This document shows, piece by piece, positions 34,105 through 44,428 of a DNA stretch of 64,000 nt. The stretch lies in assembly GCF_017873185.1 (NCBI RefSeq), contig NZ_JAGGJX010000002.1, forward strand, positions 186,001 through 250,000, read 5' to 3'. Under the pieces are notes generated by a model that was not told where the DNA came from, did no database searches, and saw only the letters and a program-made list of their open reading frames with translations. The translations under genes and the position numbers were made by a program. Source of the DNA: Metaclostridioides mangenotii. GTDB lineage: Bacteria; Bacillota; Clostridia; Peptostreptococcales; Peptostreptococcaceae. How positions within the stretch are numbered: position 1 is the stretch's first letter; every line of letters begins with the position of its first letter.

Positions 34105-35313
34105 TTACTTTGTGTAATTATCAAAATAACCTTGGATGAATATAATAGGAGTTCCCTTATCTCCACTTCCTGAAGTTAAGTCAGATAATGATCCTATAAG
34201 GTCAGTAAGTCTTCTTGGAGTAGTACCTTGTGATTCCATAGCTCCAACTAAATCTGATTCCTTATTTTTAATATATTCTGATATTGCCTTATTAAGCTCT
34301 TCACCCTTTAAATCAGCGAAGTTATTATCAGCAAGATACTTTAATTTTATTTCATTTGGAGTACCATTTAAGCCTGATGTATAAGCTGGTGAAACAACTG
34401 GGTCAGCAAGTTCCCAAATCTTACCGACTGGATCCTTGAAAGCTCCATCTCCATAAATCATGACCTCAACATCTTTTCCTGTCTTATCTTTAAGAATAGC
34501 TTGTATATTATCAACGATAGGTTGACAGTTACGAGGGAAAAGCTTAACTGTTTCTTCTGTTGATTTGTTTGAACCTAATAGTCCATAAGCTTCATTAAAT
34601 CCACTTCCATCAATAGATTCACATAATATATTATCAAGGCTATAGATCTTTTCTCCACCATTTGTTTTTAAAATTTTCTTAGTTCTAAATCTTGTATGAA
34701 TATCACAAGTAAGAACGCTCTTTGTATAATTTAAGATAGTTTTAGGATTGTTTGAGAATATTACTTCACACTCAACTCCATATTCTTGAATTAAAGATTT
34801 ATAATAATCAATGTAATCAACACCTGTGAAAGCATGCTTATTATACCCAAACAGATTACGGAATTCTTGCTCTGTTAAAACATCTGTCCAAGGATTAACG
34901 CCCTTATCATCTAATATATCTAAATCAACAAGATGATTTCCAACTTCATCAGATGGATAGCTTAACATTAATACTATTTTTTTAGCTCCCTTTGCTATAC
35001 CACGAAGGCAGATTGCAAAACGATTACGACTTAAGATAGGGAATATTACACCAATAGTATCGTCACCAAATTTAGATTTAACATCCTTAGCGATATTATC
35101 TATAGAAGCATAATTTCCTTGAGCACGTGCAACTACTGATTCAGTTACAGTAATTATGTCCTTATCATTTATAGTAAATCCTTCAACTTCTGAAGCTTTA
35201 AGTACACTTTCTATAACTATATCCTCAATTTTATCGCCTTCTTTTATGATTGGACAACGTAGTCCCCTAACAACTGTACCAATAACTCTTTCCAAAATAA
35301 TCTCTCCTAACAA
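34105..35313 (-). CDS. CofE-like (F420-0 gamma-glutamyl ligase family) protein
   Basis: 402 aa. N-terminal region ERVIGTVVRGLRCPIIKEGD and DKDIITVTESVVARAQGNY, FPILSRNRFAICLRGIAKGA and the later GDGAFKDPVGKIWELADPVV fit the F420-0:L-glutamate ligase superfamily, which adds glutamate to coenzyme F420 in archaea and actinobacteria. Clostridia generally lack F420, so the real acceptor is probably different. Weak GGAGAG upstream of the ATG. Divergent from the LysR regulator at 35414 (100 bases between), which probably controls it. Confidence 0.75.
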   Translation of the reverse strand: MLGEIILERVIGTVVRGLRCPIIKEGDKIEDIVIESVLKASEVEGFTINDKDIITVTESVVARAQGNYASIDNIAKDVKSKFGDDTIGVIFPILSRNRFAICLRGIAKGAKKIVLMLSYPSDEVGNHLVDLDILDDKGVNPWTDVLTEQEFRNLFGYNKHAFTGVDYIDYYKSLIQEYGVECEVIFSNNPKTILNYTKSVLTCDIHTRFRTKKILKTNGGEKIYSLDNILCESIDGSGFNEAYGLLGSNKSTEETVKLFPRNCQPIVDNIQAILKDKTGKDVEVMIYGDGAFKDPVGKIWELADPVVSPAYTSGLNGTPNEIKLKYLADNNFADLKGEELNKAISEYIKNKESDLVGAMESQGTTPRRLTDLIGSLSDLTSGSGDKGTPIIFIQGYFDNYTK

Positions 35314-35413
35314 TTTAAAATTGATTTCAAATATTTAATACTATTGTAATATACACCAATAAATGATATAAGTAAAATAAATATAATGAATATATGATAT
35401 AAGGAGTGCTTAT

Positions 35414-36319
35414 ATGGTTACTAAATTAGATTTATATAAGGTGTTTTGTCAGGTAGGAAAAAGTAAAAGCTTTACAAAGGCATCAAAGGCTCTTTACATG
35501 ACACAGCCAGCAGTAAGCCAAGCGATAATGCAATTAGAAGGAGAACTAGATATTAGACTTTTTAATAGAACACCTAAGGGTGTATCCTTAACTAATGAGG
35601 GGAATCTTTTATTTGATTATGTAAATTCAGCAATTAATATAATCAATGCTGGAGAAGAAAAAATATTAGAATTTAAAGATTTAACTGTGGGAGAGTTAAA
35701 GATTGGAGTAGGAGATACTATATCTAAGTATTTTTTACTTCCATATTTAGAGTTCTTTCATAATAGATATCCTAATCTTAAGTTTAAGATTATAAATGGT
35801 ACTACCTTAGAGCTTTGCGCCTTAATTAAGTCAGGAGAAATTAATATTGCAATCTGTAATTTTCCAATTGATGATCATTCATTAGAATTAATACCTTGTG
35901 GAGAGGTTAGAGATATTTTTGTTTGTGGAGAGAAGTATAAGGATTTATCAACGGAGAAAATTTCATTAGAAGAATTGGTAAAATATCCTTTAATATTCCT
36001 AGAACCTAATTCAAACTCAAGAAAGTATGTGGAAAAGTTCATGCTATCCAAGGGGATAAAAATCTCTTCAGATTTTGAACTTGGATCTTTTGATTTATTA
36101 TTGGAGTTTGCAAAGATAAATTTAGGTATTGCTTGTGTAGTAAAGGAGTTCTCAGGGGATTATTTAGAAAAGGGATTATTATATGAGGTTAATATTTCAG
36201 AAGAGATACCTAGTAGAAGCATTGGTGTTTGTTATTTAAAGAGCGTTCCACTTTCATTAGCTTCTATAAAATTTATTGAGATATTATCTTCTGCTAACCC
36301 TTCATTAAAAATTAAATAA
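35414..36319 (+). CDS. LysR-family transcriptional regulator
   Basis: 301 aa. N-terminal helix-turn-helix: YKVFCQVGKSKSFTKASKAL, MTQPAVSQAIMQLEGELDIR, LFNRTPKGVSLTNEGN. The rest is the periplasmic-binding-protein-like effector domain with ELKIGVGDTISKYFLLPYL, typical of CysL/YwfK-type members. AAGGAG is 9 bases before the ATG. Divergent from the CofE-like gene; LysR regulators usually activate the divergent neighbour on binding a small effector and repress themselves. Confidence 0.93.
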   Translation: MVTKLDLYKVFCQVGKSKSFTKASKALYMTQPAVSQAIMQLEGELDIRLFNRTPKGVSLTNEGNLLFDYVNSAINIINAGEEKILEFKDLTVGELKIGVGDTISKYFLLPYLEFFHNRYPNLKFKIINGTTLELCALIKSGEINIAICNFPIDDHSLELIPCGEVRDIFVCGEKYKDLSTEKISLEELVKYPLIFLEPNSNSRKYVEKFMLSKGIKISSDFELGSFDLLLEFAKINLGIACVVKEFSGDYLEKGLLYEVNISEEIPSRSIGVCYLKSVPLSLASIKFIEILSSANPSLKIK

Positions 36320-36456
36320 AGTATGCGTTTATTATATTTAGATTAGAGAGAGATAGAGTCGATGAGAAAAAAATAATCCATTTTATAAAATAATTAATAA
36401 GCGAGATTACATGTACGTGGAAGTAAACTCAGGTAGAAAATTTATATATAGAAATT

Positions 36457-36488
36457 GTGGGTATTATTTTCGTGAATCGTCTCCACCA
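36457..36488 (+). repeat. tmRNA-terminus repeat A2 (att-like)
   Basis: 32 nt, GTGGGTATTATT to AATCGTCTCCACCA. Preceded by GAAAATTTATATATAG (an amidase-tail ending) and followed by TTTAAATCCACGAAAACC. Confidence 0.75.
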
Positions 36489-36499
36489 TTTAAATCCAC

Positions 36500-36536
36500 G
36501 AAAACCATATTGATGTAATAGTCAATATGGTTTTTT
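36500..36536 (+). terminator. Hairpin after repeat A2
   Basis: AAAACCATATTGA-TGTAATAG-TCAATATGGTTTTTT. Half-copies of the same sequence occur at 33667 and 46334. Confidence 0.8.
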
Positions 36537-36745
36537 ATATTGAAATTCATTGTAAGAGATTACTATAAAGAATTTTTTATTAATTAATCTATATAAAAAT
36601 ACTCAAAGAAATAAAAAGTTAGTTTATAATTATAAGTAATAGAAAATTATTACTACAAAGTAATGGAAGGAATATAAAATAAATAAGTGTATATCATAAA
36701 AAATTAATAAATGAAGCAATATAAATGGGTATGAGGTGAAATTAA

Positions 36746-37456
36746 GTGATAAAAATAGCAATATGTGAAGATGAAAAAGAACAACAAGATCTGTTAAAAG
36801 TATATATAAATCAAATATTTGAGGAACTATCTATTAAATATAAATTGGAAATACTTAATTCAGGAGAAGAATTACTTGAAAACTATTTAAAAGATACAGA
36901 CATACTTTTATTAGATATACAAATGTGTAAAATCAACGGAATGGATACTGCAAGAAAAATTAGAACGTTAGATGAGGATGTAGAGATTATATTTATTACA
37001 TCATTAATAGAATACGCCCTAGAAGGTTATGAGGTAAGGGCTTATAGATATTTAATAAAACCAGTGAAATATGAGAATTTAAAAGAGAATATAATAAATT
37101 GCATGAAAGAAGTAGATATAAAAAATAAATATATTATGGTAAAAGAACAAGGAAATCGAATTAAATTAAATATAAGTGAAATAACTTATGTAGAAGTGCA
37201 AAAAGAAACTATAACTATACATACTTTAAAAAAAGTATACAAAATAAATGGAACAATGAGTAATATTGAAAAGGAGTTAGATTGTAGTAGATTTTTTAGA
37301 TGCCACAAGAGCTTTTTAGTTAACCTAGAGCATATTAAAAGTATAAAACAGTATGCTGCAGTACTTGAAGATAGTGACGAAGTACCTGTTAGCAGGTATA
37401 GGTTTAAGGAGACAAAAGATAAATTTTTTGACTTAATAGAGGAGAAATTATGTTAG
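36746..37456 (+). CDS. LytTR response regulator (AgrA/ComE type)
   Basis: 236 aa. Receiver domain with CEDEKEQQDLL acidic pair, DILLLDIQMCKINGMDTARK (phospho-acceptor Asp near 55), FITSLIEYALEGYEVRAYRYLIKP; C-terminal LytTR DNA-binding domain with EITYVEVQKETITIHTLKK and FFRCHKSFLVNLEHIKSI. It overlaps the sensor gene by 7 bases. It presumably senses a peptide through the sensor and activates the ABC exporter genes downstream. The sensor is frameshifted, so the pathway may be cut. Confidence 0.93.
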   Translation: MIKIAICEDEKEQQDLLKVYINQIFEELSIKYKLEILNSGEELLENYLKDTDILLLDIQMCKINGMDTARKIRTLDEDVEIIFITSLIEYALEGYEVRAYRYLIKPVKYENLKENIINCMKEVDIKNKYIMVKEQGNRIKLNISEITYVEVQKETITIHTLKKVYKINGTMSNIEKELDCSRFFRCHKSFLVNLEHIKSIKQYAAVLEDSDEVPVSRYRFKETKDKFFDLIEEKLC

Positions 37457-38783
37457 TAAGTATCTATATTTTAGCTGTTTTAAATATGCTAATGTTTATA
37501 TTTTCATTTTTTATGCTAATGAATAAAAAAGGTTATGTCTATCAATATAAATTTGAGAGTAGATATATACTTACAAGTATATTCTTAATTTTTACAATTA
37601 TAAGGGGATTAGGATTTGGAACAACATCTCTGCAACAGATACTATGGATGTTTTTAACTATATATTTGATTTGTAAAATTTTTTATGAAGTTAATACAAG
37701 AAAATCTTTTGTAACTTCATTAATATATAGCTTAGTTTATATTTTAGTAGGATGTAGTATTTATTGGTTTGTACAAATTTCAATTATAAAAATAGATTAT
37801 ATAATTGAAATAACTCTTATAAGTAGTGCTATTATTTTTTTGGCTAGCATCCATTTTTTTAATAGATTAGAGGATATCTATAAAAATAAGAAATATTATT
37901 TATACATTGCATTAACCACTATAATTAATTTACTAATAATTTTATTTATAAATAAATCATTTACAGATGCAGCTACTTTATATGATATGGTAGGTAAAAA
38001 TAAAATTGCTCATTCTTATGTTTCAGAGATGCTTAGATTTTCAGCATCTATAAAAGAGACATTTCCTTATCTTTTACTTATAGTAAATATATTATTAATA
38101 TCTATATTTTTAAATTCTGTAAAATTAGAAAAAGAAAAAGCTAAAGCAGAGTTTGTAAACGAAAAATCAGATATGCAGTATAAATACTATTTTACGGTCA
38201 AGGAATCACAAGAAAAAATGAGACAAGTATACCATGATATGAATAGCCATATGAAAATATAAAATCATTAAAAAATAGTAGTGAAGATGTAAATAAATAT
38301 ATTAACAATATAGAAGGTGAAGTAAAAAGTACTAAAAATATTTATAATACAGGAAATTTACTATTAGATATTATCTTAAATGAAAAAAGCAAAGCCTGTA
38401 TGGAAAATAATATAGATTTTAATGTATGTATAGATTTTAGTAAATGTGAATTCATAGAGATGATTGATATAAGTAGCATATTCTCAAATTTAATAGATAA
38501 TGCAATAGAAGCATGTAAGAAAATTGATGATAATAATATAGATAAATATATAACTATAAAAAGTACTTTTATAAAAGGGTACTATGTAGTTAGATGTGAA
38601 AATAGCAAGATAAATAAAGTAATAATAAAAAATAATAAGATTTTTACTTCTAAAAAAGATAAATTTCTTCATGGAATCGGTCTTGATAGTATAAAATCTT
38701 CAATAAAAAAATATAATGGAGAATTAAAAATTAAGGATAGTGAGTCTAAGTTTATGGCTACTATTCATATACCAGTTGAGTAA
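37450..38783 (+). pseudogene. AgrC-type sensor histidine kinase, frameshifted
   Basis: The first frame (37450-38262) gives about six membrane helices, then KYYFTVKESQEKMRQVYHDM with the phospho-acceptor His, and stops after NSHMKI. One missing base near 38260 explains this: the other frame continues IKSLKNSSEDVNKYINNIEG and reaches the ATPase part at 38400, FSNLIDNAIEACKKID (N box) and HGIGLDSIKSSIKKY (G box). The catalytic domain alone could be remade from ATG 38400, but without the His region it would not signal. Confidence 0.85.
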
Positions 38784-38892
38784 AAATTTAATATGATTAT
38801 TCATTTAATAAAATTGCAAGTTTGGTTTAGTATGCTAGTTGTCGGTGAAAAAATACCACTTGTCGGATTTATATTGAAGCAAAATTTTAGAA

Positions 38893-38928
38893 ATGTTACC
38901 TTTTATACAAAGAAGGTAGCATTTTTTT
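38893..38928 (+). terminator. Hairpin between sensor and exporter genes
   Basis: GTTACCTT / AAGGTAGC around a short loop then ATTTTTTTGC. The promoter for the exporter genes would lie between here and 38963 or read through. Confidence 0.6.
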
Positions 38929-38962
38929 GCGAGGATTTAATACAAGAAGAGGAGGCAAAGTT

Positions 38963-41539
38963 TTGACTATATTTAAACTAGCAATATCGTATATGAAAAA
39001 ACAAAGAGGAAAAACAGTAGCACTGCTATCAAGTATTGCACTTTCAGTAATGCTTATTTTCTCAATGATTGTAATTAGGGACTCAGGATATGATTCTCAA
39101 ATACAAGAAGCAAAAAATTTGCATGGGGACTATCAAGTATGGTTTGAGGGAATTGATATAGGTAAAGCAAGAGAACTAGAAAATGATAATGAAGTTAAAA
39201 AATCAAGCAGAGTTAAATACTTTTGTGAAGCAGTCAATAAATCAAGTGGTGTTAAATTTGATTTGAATTCATTTGATAAAGATTTTATAGATTCTCTTAA
39301 CTATAAGATGGTGGGAAGAAGTCCAATAAGAGATGGAGAAATAGTCATAGAAAAAGAAACGGCTGATCAGATAGGAATAAATAATCCATTAAATAAGAAT
39401 ATTGATTTAATGTTGATGAATAAGTACGTTGATGATAATGAAGGAAATAAAATTGAGAGTGTTAATAACACATTTAAAATTGTTGGTGTTATTGAAAAGC
39501 CAGATAGATATTATAGTTCTATATCTGGTGCAATTGGAGGAACTGAGACTCAAGCCTTTATATATAAAGACTCAAAGCTTTCATTAAAAATTGAAGATAC
39601 CTACAAAGGAACAATATTTCTTAAGTCAGAAAAAAATGCATCTAAGTTTTTAAGTAAAATGGAAAAGAAGCTAAATCTTAGTTGGGACTATTTACATGAA
39701 AATACGGAAGTTAGTGCAGCTAATCTATTTAAGTATATATCTACTAATAATAAAGAAAATCTTCAAAATATGGTTCTTTTAGTTTTTGTATCTGTTCTTG
39801 TAATATACAATATTTTTAATATTATACTACAAGATATGACAATAGAAATAGGTCTTATGAGAGCAATTGGTATGTCTAAAAAGAAAATAAAAAGCATGTT
39901 TGTAGTATTAGGCCTTATTTATATAGTTTTAGGTACGGTAATAGGTATATTAATTGGGATTATTTTATCATACGTGGGAGTTAGAGTAGTATATGGGTAT
40001 AGTTCTATGCTGACTATAAATATGCAAAGTATAATTTATTCTTTTGTAGTTTCAACATTATCTGTATCTATAAGTAGTTTTGTAGTAGTTAGAAAAGCTA
40101 TGAAGATGTCTATAATTGATTCAATAAGAAGCAGTGAGAAGTATGAAAGAAAATTAAAATTCAAAAAAATAAAAACAAATAGAACACAAGGAAGTATGAT
40201 TATAAGTATTGCGATTAGAAATGTATGGAGAAATAAATCCAGAACTATTATAACAATGCTTGCAATTACCATGGTTGGAACCATGTTTATATTTAGCTTT
40301 GCAGTAAAAAGCACATTAAATACCAATATAGAAGCAGGAATAACTGGTGGAAGCTTTGGGATGTCATATGGAAGTGTAGATAAAACTGTAAATGGTAGTT
40401 ACAATGGTACAGATAGTTTATTTTATAAAGTCGATAAAAATATGATAGAGAAGGTGAAAAATATAGAAGGAGTAAAAAGTGTAGAGCCTAACTTTTATAA
40501 TCCTAATGGATATATTTTAGTTCCTAAAGATAAAATATCTAAGGCTTATCAAGATGAATTAAACAGACGAAACTCATTGTTTCAAGGGGAACAGAATAAT
40601 GAATATACACTTCTTATAAGGGGATATAGCAATGAGTTATTAAATAGTAGAGCGTCATTTATTGAACAAGGAGAAAATTTGATAAATGCTAAAGAAGGGA
40701 AGTACAAAAAAGTTATATTAGTAAACAATACTCAATCACTAGTTACACACTCATTTGAAGCAAAGGTCATTGATGATGTAAAGGTTGGAGATGTTATAGA
40801 TATAAAATTACCTGTATATAAAGAAGGTGTTAAAAAGTATGAAACATTTAAGGTTGAGGTTAGTGCTATTATGAAAGAAGTTTATGCAGCATCTCAAGAT
40901 GGATATGTTGATGCAGCAGGTGCACAGGTAATATTTAGAGAGGATGACTATAGAGAGTTAACAGGTCAGAATGATTATAACAAGATTTATGTAATGACTC
41001 AAAAAGGTGAGTTATACCCAGTTGAAAAAAGATTAGAGAAACTGACAAAGGATTATGCCTTTTCATCAATTGGTGGAAAAGGTGAAGACATGAAATTTAT
41101 TGGAGCACAACAAAGTTCAGAGGACAGACTTGCAGGAATATATCAGTGTTTACTTATACTTATACTTTCTGTAAATAGCATTTTTATTATGAGAAGCAAT
41201 ATTATTGCAAGAAGAAAAGAAATAGCAACAATAAGGGCAGTTGGAATGAGTATAAAAGATATAAAAAAGATACTAATAATTGAAAGTGAGTTTTATGGAT
41301 TGGTAGCGTCTACAATAGGAGCTATAATTGCAACAGCTTATCATAACTGGGGGATTTCAAGAACGAATAAAACTCTTTTAGCAGGAGGATTTGAAAGGAC
41401 TATAAAGCATAATATTCCTTTAGAACAAATAGTTATACTCTTTGTAATTTTTAGTATCATAGGACTTATTGCAGTGTATTTATCTAAAGATAAAATAGAA
41501 GGTACATCAATAACTGAGGGAATTTCACAAAATGATTAA
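38963..41539 (+). CDS. ABC transporter permease, FtsX/MacB type
   Basis: About 858 aa from the TTG at 38963, which has GGAGG 8 bases upstream (the frame is open to 38927). N-terminal membrane helix (ALLSSIALSVMLIFSMIVI), large extracytoplasmic domain, three-helix FtsX block near 275-400 (VLVIYNIFNIILQDM, IEIGLMRAIGMSKKKIKSMF), a second anchor near 430, a second large outside domain, and a last FtsX block (RRKEIATIRAVGMSIKDIKKI). Such permeases with a LolD-type ATPase export or remove peptides and lipids, often for antimicrobial-peptide resistance. Partner ATPase at 41605. Confidence 0.93.
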   Translation: MTIFKLAISYMKKQRGKTVALLSSIALSVMLIFSMIVIRDSGYDSQIQEAKNLHGDYQVWFEGIDIGKARELENDNEVKKSSRVKYFCEAVNKSSGVKFDLNSFDKDFIDSLNYKMVGRSPIRDGEIVIEKETADQIGINNPLNKNIDLMLMNKYVDDNEGNKIESVNNTFKIVGVIEKPDRYYSSISGAIGGTETQAFIYKDSKLSLKIEDTYKGTIFLKSEKNASKFLSKMEKKLNLSWDYLHENTEVSAANLFKYISTNNKENLQNMVLLVFVSVLVIYNIFNIILQDMTIEIGLMRAIGMSKKKIKSMFVVLGLIYIVLGTVIGILIGIILSYVGVRVVYGYSSMLTINMQSIIYSFVVSTLSVSISSFVVVRKAMKMSIIDSIRSSEKYERKLKFKKIKTNRTQGSMIISIAIRNVWRNKSRTIITMLAITMVGTMFIFSFAVKSTLNTNIEAGITGGSFGMSYGSVDKTVNGSYNGTDSLFYKVDKNMIEKVKNIEGVKSVEPNFYNPNGYILVPKDKISKAYQDELNRRNSLFQGEQNNEYTLLIRGYSNELLNSRASFIEQGENLINAKEGKYKKVILVNNTQSLVTHSFEAKVIDDVKVGDVIDIKLPVYKEGVKKYETFKVEVSAIMKEVYAASQDGYVDAAGAQVIFREDDYRELTGQNDYNKIYVMTQKGELYPVEKRLEKLTKDYAFSSIGGKGEDMKFIGAQQSSEDRLAGIYQCLLILILSVNSIFIMRSNIIARRKEIATIRAVGMSIKDIKKILIIESEFYGLVASTIGAIIATAYHNWGISRTNKTLLAGGFERTIKHNIPLEQIVILFVIFSIIGLIAVYLSKDKIEGTSITEGISQND

Positions 41540-41604
41540 CAATATGGAATTCTATAAAAATATAAATATATCTAAACAGACGGATGATATATAAGGAGGC
41601 TATT

Positions 41605-42273
41605 ATGAAAAAATTAAGAGCATTAAGTTTAAATAAATTATATGGAAAAAATGATAATGAGGTTAGGGCTATTAATGAAATAACTTTAGAAATAGATCCT
41701 AATAAATTTACAGCAATAATAGGGGCAAGTGGCAGTGGTAAAAGTACATTACTTCACTGCATGGCAGGACTTGATAAACCTACTTCTGGAAAAGTAATGA
41801 TAGATGATTTAGATTTATATACTCTAAATGATGACAAGCTATCAAAGATAAGAAGGGAAGAGTTTGGATTTATATTTCAGAGCTTTAATTTAATACCAGT
41901 TATAAATGTTTATGACAATATAGTTCTTCCTGCCTCAATAAGCAGAGGAAAGATAGATAAAGAGTATATAGACGATTTAATAGTCAAGTTAGGAATAGAG
42001 TCTCAAATTAATAAATTTCCTAATGAATTATCAGGAGGGCAGCAACAGAGGGTAGCAATTGCTAGAGCACTTGCAAATAAACCTTCAATAATATTTGCAG
42101 ATGAGCCTACTGGAAACCTAGATAGTAAAACAACTGATGAAGTTATGAGTCTTCTAAAGTTTTGTGTAGATGCGTATAAACAGACGTTAGTTATGATAAC
42201 TCATAATGATGAAATAGCTAATAGTGCAGATAATATTATAAATATTAGTGATGGTAAAATAGTATCAATGTAA
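41605..42273 (+). CDS. ABC transporter ATP-binding protein, LolD/MacB type
   Basis: 222 aa from ATG 41605 (AAGGAGG 5 bases upstream; the frame is open to 41584). Walker A GASGSGKST, Q-loop FQSFNLIPVINVYDN, signature LSGGQQQRVAIARAL, Walker B IIFADEPTGNLDSKT, switch MITHN. It pairs with the FtsX-type permease 65 bases upstream. The set regulator-sensor-permease-ATPase is the classic peptide-sensing detoxification arrangement. Confidence 0.95.
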   Translation: MKKLRALSLNKLYGKNDNEVRAINEITLEIDPNKFTAIIGASGSGKSTLLHCMAGLDKPTSGKVMIDDLDLYTLNDDKLSKIRREEFGFIFQSFNLIPVINVYDNIVLPASISRGKIDKEYIDDLIVKLGIESQINKFPNELSGGQQQRVAIARALANKPSIIFADEPTGNLDSKTTDEVMSLLKFCVDAYKQTLVMITHNDEIANSADNIINISDGKIVSM

Positions 42274-42401
42274 TTATATAGAAGGTGTATTTTAATTAAT
42301 TGAGAAAAATACTTTAAAATAGAAGATTTAATAGAAAAAGGGTAAGCAATATATAGATTGTAACAGCTAAAAAAATAAATATATATTATAAATAGGAATA
42401 A

Positions 42402-42441
42402 GCTAGATGGGGTGATTACTACTAACATCTAGATTATTTTT
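42402..42441 (+). terminator. Terminator after the ABC genes
   Basis: CTAGATG / CATCTAG, 16-nt loop, then ATTATTTTT. Confidence 0.65.
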
Positions 42442-42474
42442 ATATTAAAACAAGGAGATAGAGATTATACAAAA

Positions 42475-42523
42475 GAGTGTCTCAATTAATGGAAAGATCA
42501 TTTTGAGGCACTACTTTTTTCTA
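42475..42523 (+). terminator. Hairpin upstream of the helicase gene
   Basis: AGTGTCTCAA / TTGAGGCACT then ACTTTTTTC. It lies 87 bases before the helicase start; terminator of an upstream transcript or an attenuator. The remainder of 42274-42609 shows nothing else. Confidence 0.55.
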
Positions 42524-42609
42524 ATTAGGAGATATAGAATTTTTATGATATTATTTAGTAGTGAGGATAGATATAAAATACTACAATGGCATAAAGGAAG
42601 ATAATATAA

Positions 42610-44055
42610 ATGACAAAAACGAACTTTAAAGATTACAAACTGAGCAATGAAATACTAAAATCACTTAATATGCTAAACTATAAGATACCAACAAAAGTTC
42701 AGCAAGAAGTAATACCAGTTGCTCTAGAAAATAAAGATGTACTAGTAAAATCACAAACAGGAAGTGGTAAAACCGCAACATTCGCAATACCATTATGTGA
42801 ACTAGTTGACTGGAAAGAAAACAAACCACAAGCACTAATACTAACACCAACAAGAGAACTTGCAATACAAGTTAAGGAAGATATATTTAACATAGGAAGA
42901 TTCAAAAGAATAAAGGTACCAGCGTTATACGGTAAATCATCTTTTGAACTACAAGCAAAAGAGCTAAAGCAAAAAACTCATATAGTAGTTGGAACACCAG
43001 GTAGAACAATAGATCATATCAAAGAAGGAAACTTCACAACAGATAATATAAAATACCTTGTATTAGATGAAGCAGATGAAATGCTTAGTATGGGATTCTT
43101 AGGACAAGTCGAAGAGATAATATCAGCACTACCTGCTAAGCGTGTGACTATGTTATTTTCAGCAACTATGCCAGATGATATAGATTCATTATCAAAAAAG
43201 TATATGAAAGACCCTGTTACAATAGAAATTGAAGCAAAAACTTTAACAGTAGATAGAATACAACAAGATGGATATAGAGTAGAAGAAACAGGAAAGTTAA
43301 ATTTATTAAAAGACGTAACAATAATAGAAAATCCAGATAGCTGTGTGATTTTCTGTAACACTCAAGTTAAAGTAGAATCACTGTACAATGAATTAACTAA
43401 ACTTAAATATCCATGTGACAAAATACATGGTGCTATGGAACAAGATGAGAGAATAAAAGTAATGAATAACTTTAAAAAAGGATATTTTAGATACCTAATA
43501 GCAACTAATGTAGCTGCTAGAGGTATAGATATAGATAATATCACTCATGTAATAAATTACGATGTACCTGTATTAAGAGAAAATTATGTTCATAGAATAG
43601 GGAGAACAGGTCGTGCAGGTAAAGAAGGTAGAGCTATTACCTTTATTATGAAATCTGATGAAAGACGTATATTTGAAATATACTCATACACAGGCAAGGA
43701 ATTAACAATGAAGGTGAAACCAAGTAAAAGATTTGTTATGAGCTTAAAGTCTGAATTTGATAAGAAGTTAGAGCAAAGACAAAAGGTTAAAGAAGATAAA
43801 GGTGCAAATCTAAGTCAAGAAATCATGAAATTGCATATAAATGCTGGTAAAAAAACTAAGATGAGACCTGTTGATATAGTTGGTACACTTTGTAGTATAG
43901 AAGGTATGAGTGCACAAGACATTGGTGTTATAAGTGTTCTTGATGTATCTACTTATGTTGAAGTACTAAATAACAAAGGTGATATGGTATTAAAAGCATT
44001 ACAGACAAAAAATATAAAAGGTAGACTACGAAAAGTTACTAAAGCAGAGTTGTAA
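42610..44055 (+). CDS. DEAD-box RNA helicase, DbpA/YxiN type
   Basis: 481 aa. Q motif [13 protein letters not shown], motif [24 protein letters not shown] (LDEADEM), [16 protein letters not shown] and HRIGRTGR, all in order. C-terminal about 75 residues ([34 protein letters not shown]) form the DbpA RNA-binding domain, which in E. coli and B. subtilis recognises hairpin 92 of 23S rRNA during 50S assembly. AAGGAAG precedes the ATG. A tmRNA-terminus repeat starts 11 bases after the stop, so the gene is probably island cargo or sits at an island edge. Confidence 0.93.
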   Translation: MTKTNFKDYKLSNEILKSLNMLNYKIPTKVQQEVIPVALENKDVLVKSQTGSGKTATFAIPLCELVDWKENKPQALILTPTRELAIQVKEDIFNIGRFKRIKVPALYGKSSFELQAKELKQKTHIVVGTPGRTIDHIKEGNFTTDNIKYLVLDEADEMLSMGFLGQVEEIISALPAKRVTMLFSATMPDDIDSLSKKYMKDPVTIEIEAKTLTVDRIQQDGYRVEETGKLNLLKDVTIIENPDSCVIFCNTQVKVESLYNELTKLKYPCDKIHGAMEQDERIKVMNNFKKGYFRYLIATNVAARGIDIDNITHVINYDVPVLRENYVHRIGRTGRAGKEGRAITFIMKSDERRIFEIYSYTGKELTMKVKPSKRFVMSLKSEFDKKLEQRQKVKEDKGANLSQEIMKLHINAGKKTKMRPVDIVGTLCSIEGMSAQDIGVISVLDVSTYVEVLNNKGDMVLKALQTKNIKGRLRKVTKAEL

Positions 44056-44066
44056 TAAATATGCTT

Positions 44067-44098
44067 GTGGGTATTATTCCTGCGATTCATCTCCACCA
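44067..44098 (+). repeat. tmRNA-terminus repeat A3 (att-like)
   Basis: 32 nt, GTGGGTATTATTCCTGCGAT then TCATCTCCACCA. Almost the same as the copy at 60350. Confidence 0.75.
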
Positions 44099-44350
44099 AT
44101 TTTAAAATTCAAATGACGAATATATTGAAAATGCTAGGTTGTGTAAAATTATCTCAATCTGTATTCATGTTGAGTTTTTTAAGTTCACCAATAAAGGACA
44201 ACAACTTTCTGGCAAAGAAAATACGGTATCAACGGCAATATGAGATGAAAGCACTCACTCTTGAGAAAAAAAATATTAAAAAAACAATAAATAGCAAAAT
44301 ATGACAGTAAATTATAAGCTTTTAATGTAATATATATATGTATGCATGTT

Positions 44351-44374
44351 TACATACATACATACATACATACA
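44351..44374 (+). repeat. TACA tetranucleotide repeat, 6 units
   Basis: Six perfect TACA units, preceded by TATGTATGCATGT with which they can form a hairpin. They end 54 bases before the glycosyltransferase start, in the promoter/leader region, where a change of unit number would alter spacing. Confidence 0.85.
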
Positions 44375-44428
44375 ACAAAATATTGGAGTAAAAGTTTGTT
44401 TTAAAAAACAGAAATTTTTGGAGGCGAA

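Noticed and set aside
34105-35313. Evidence for coenzyme F420 synthesis
   Set aside because: Only a single CofE-like protein; no cofC, cofD or F420-dependent enzyme in the window.
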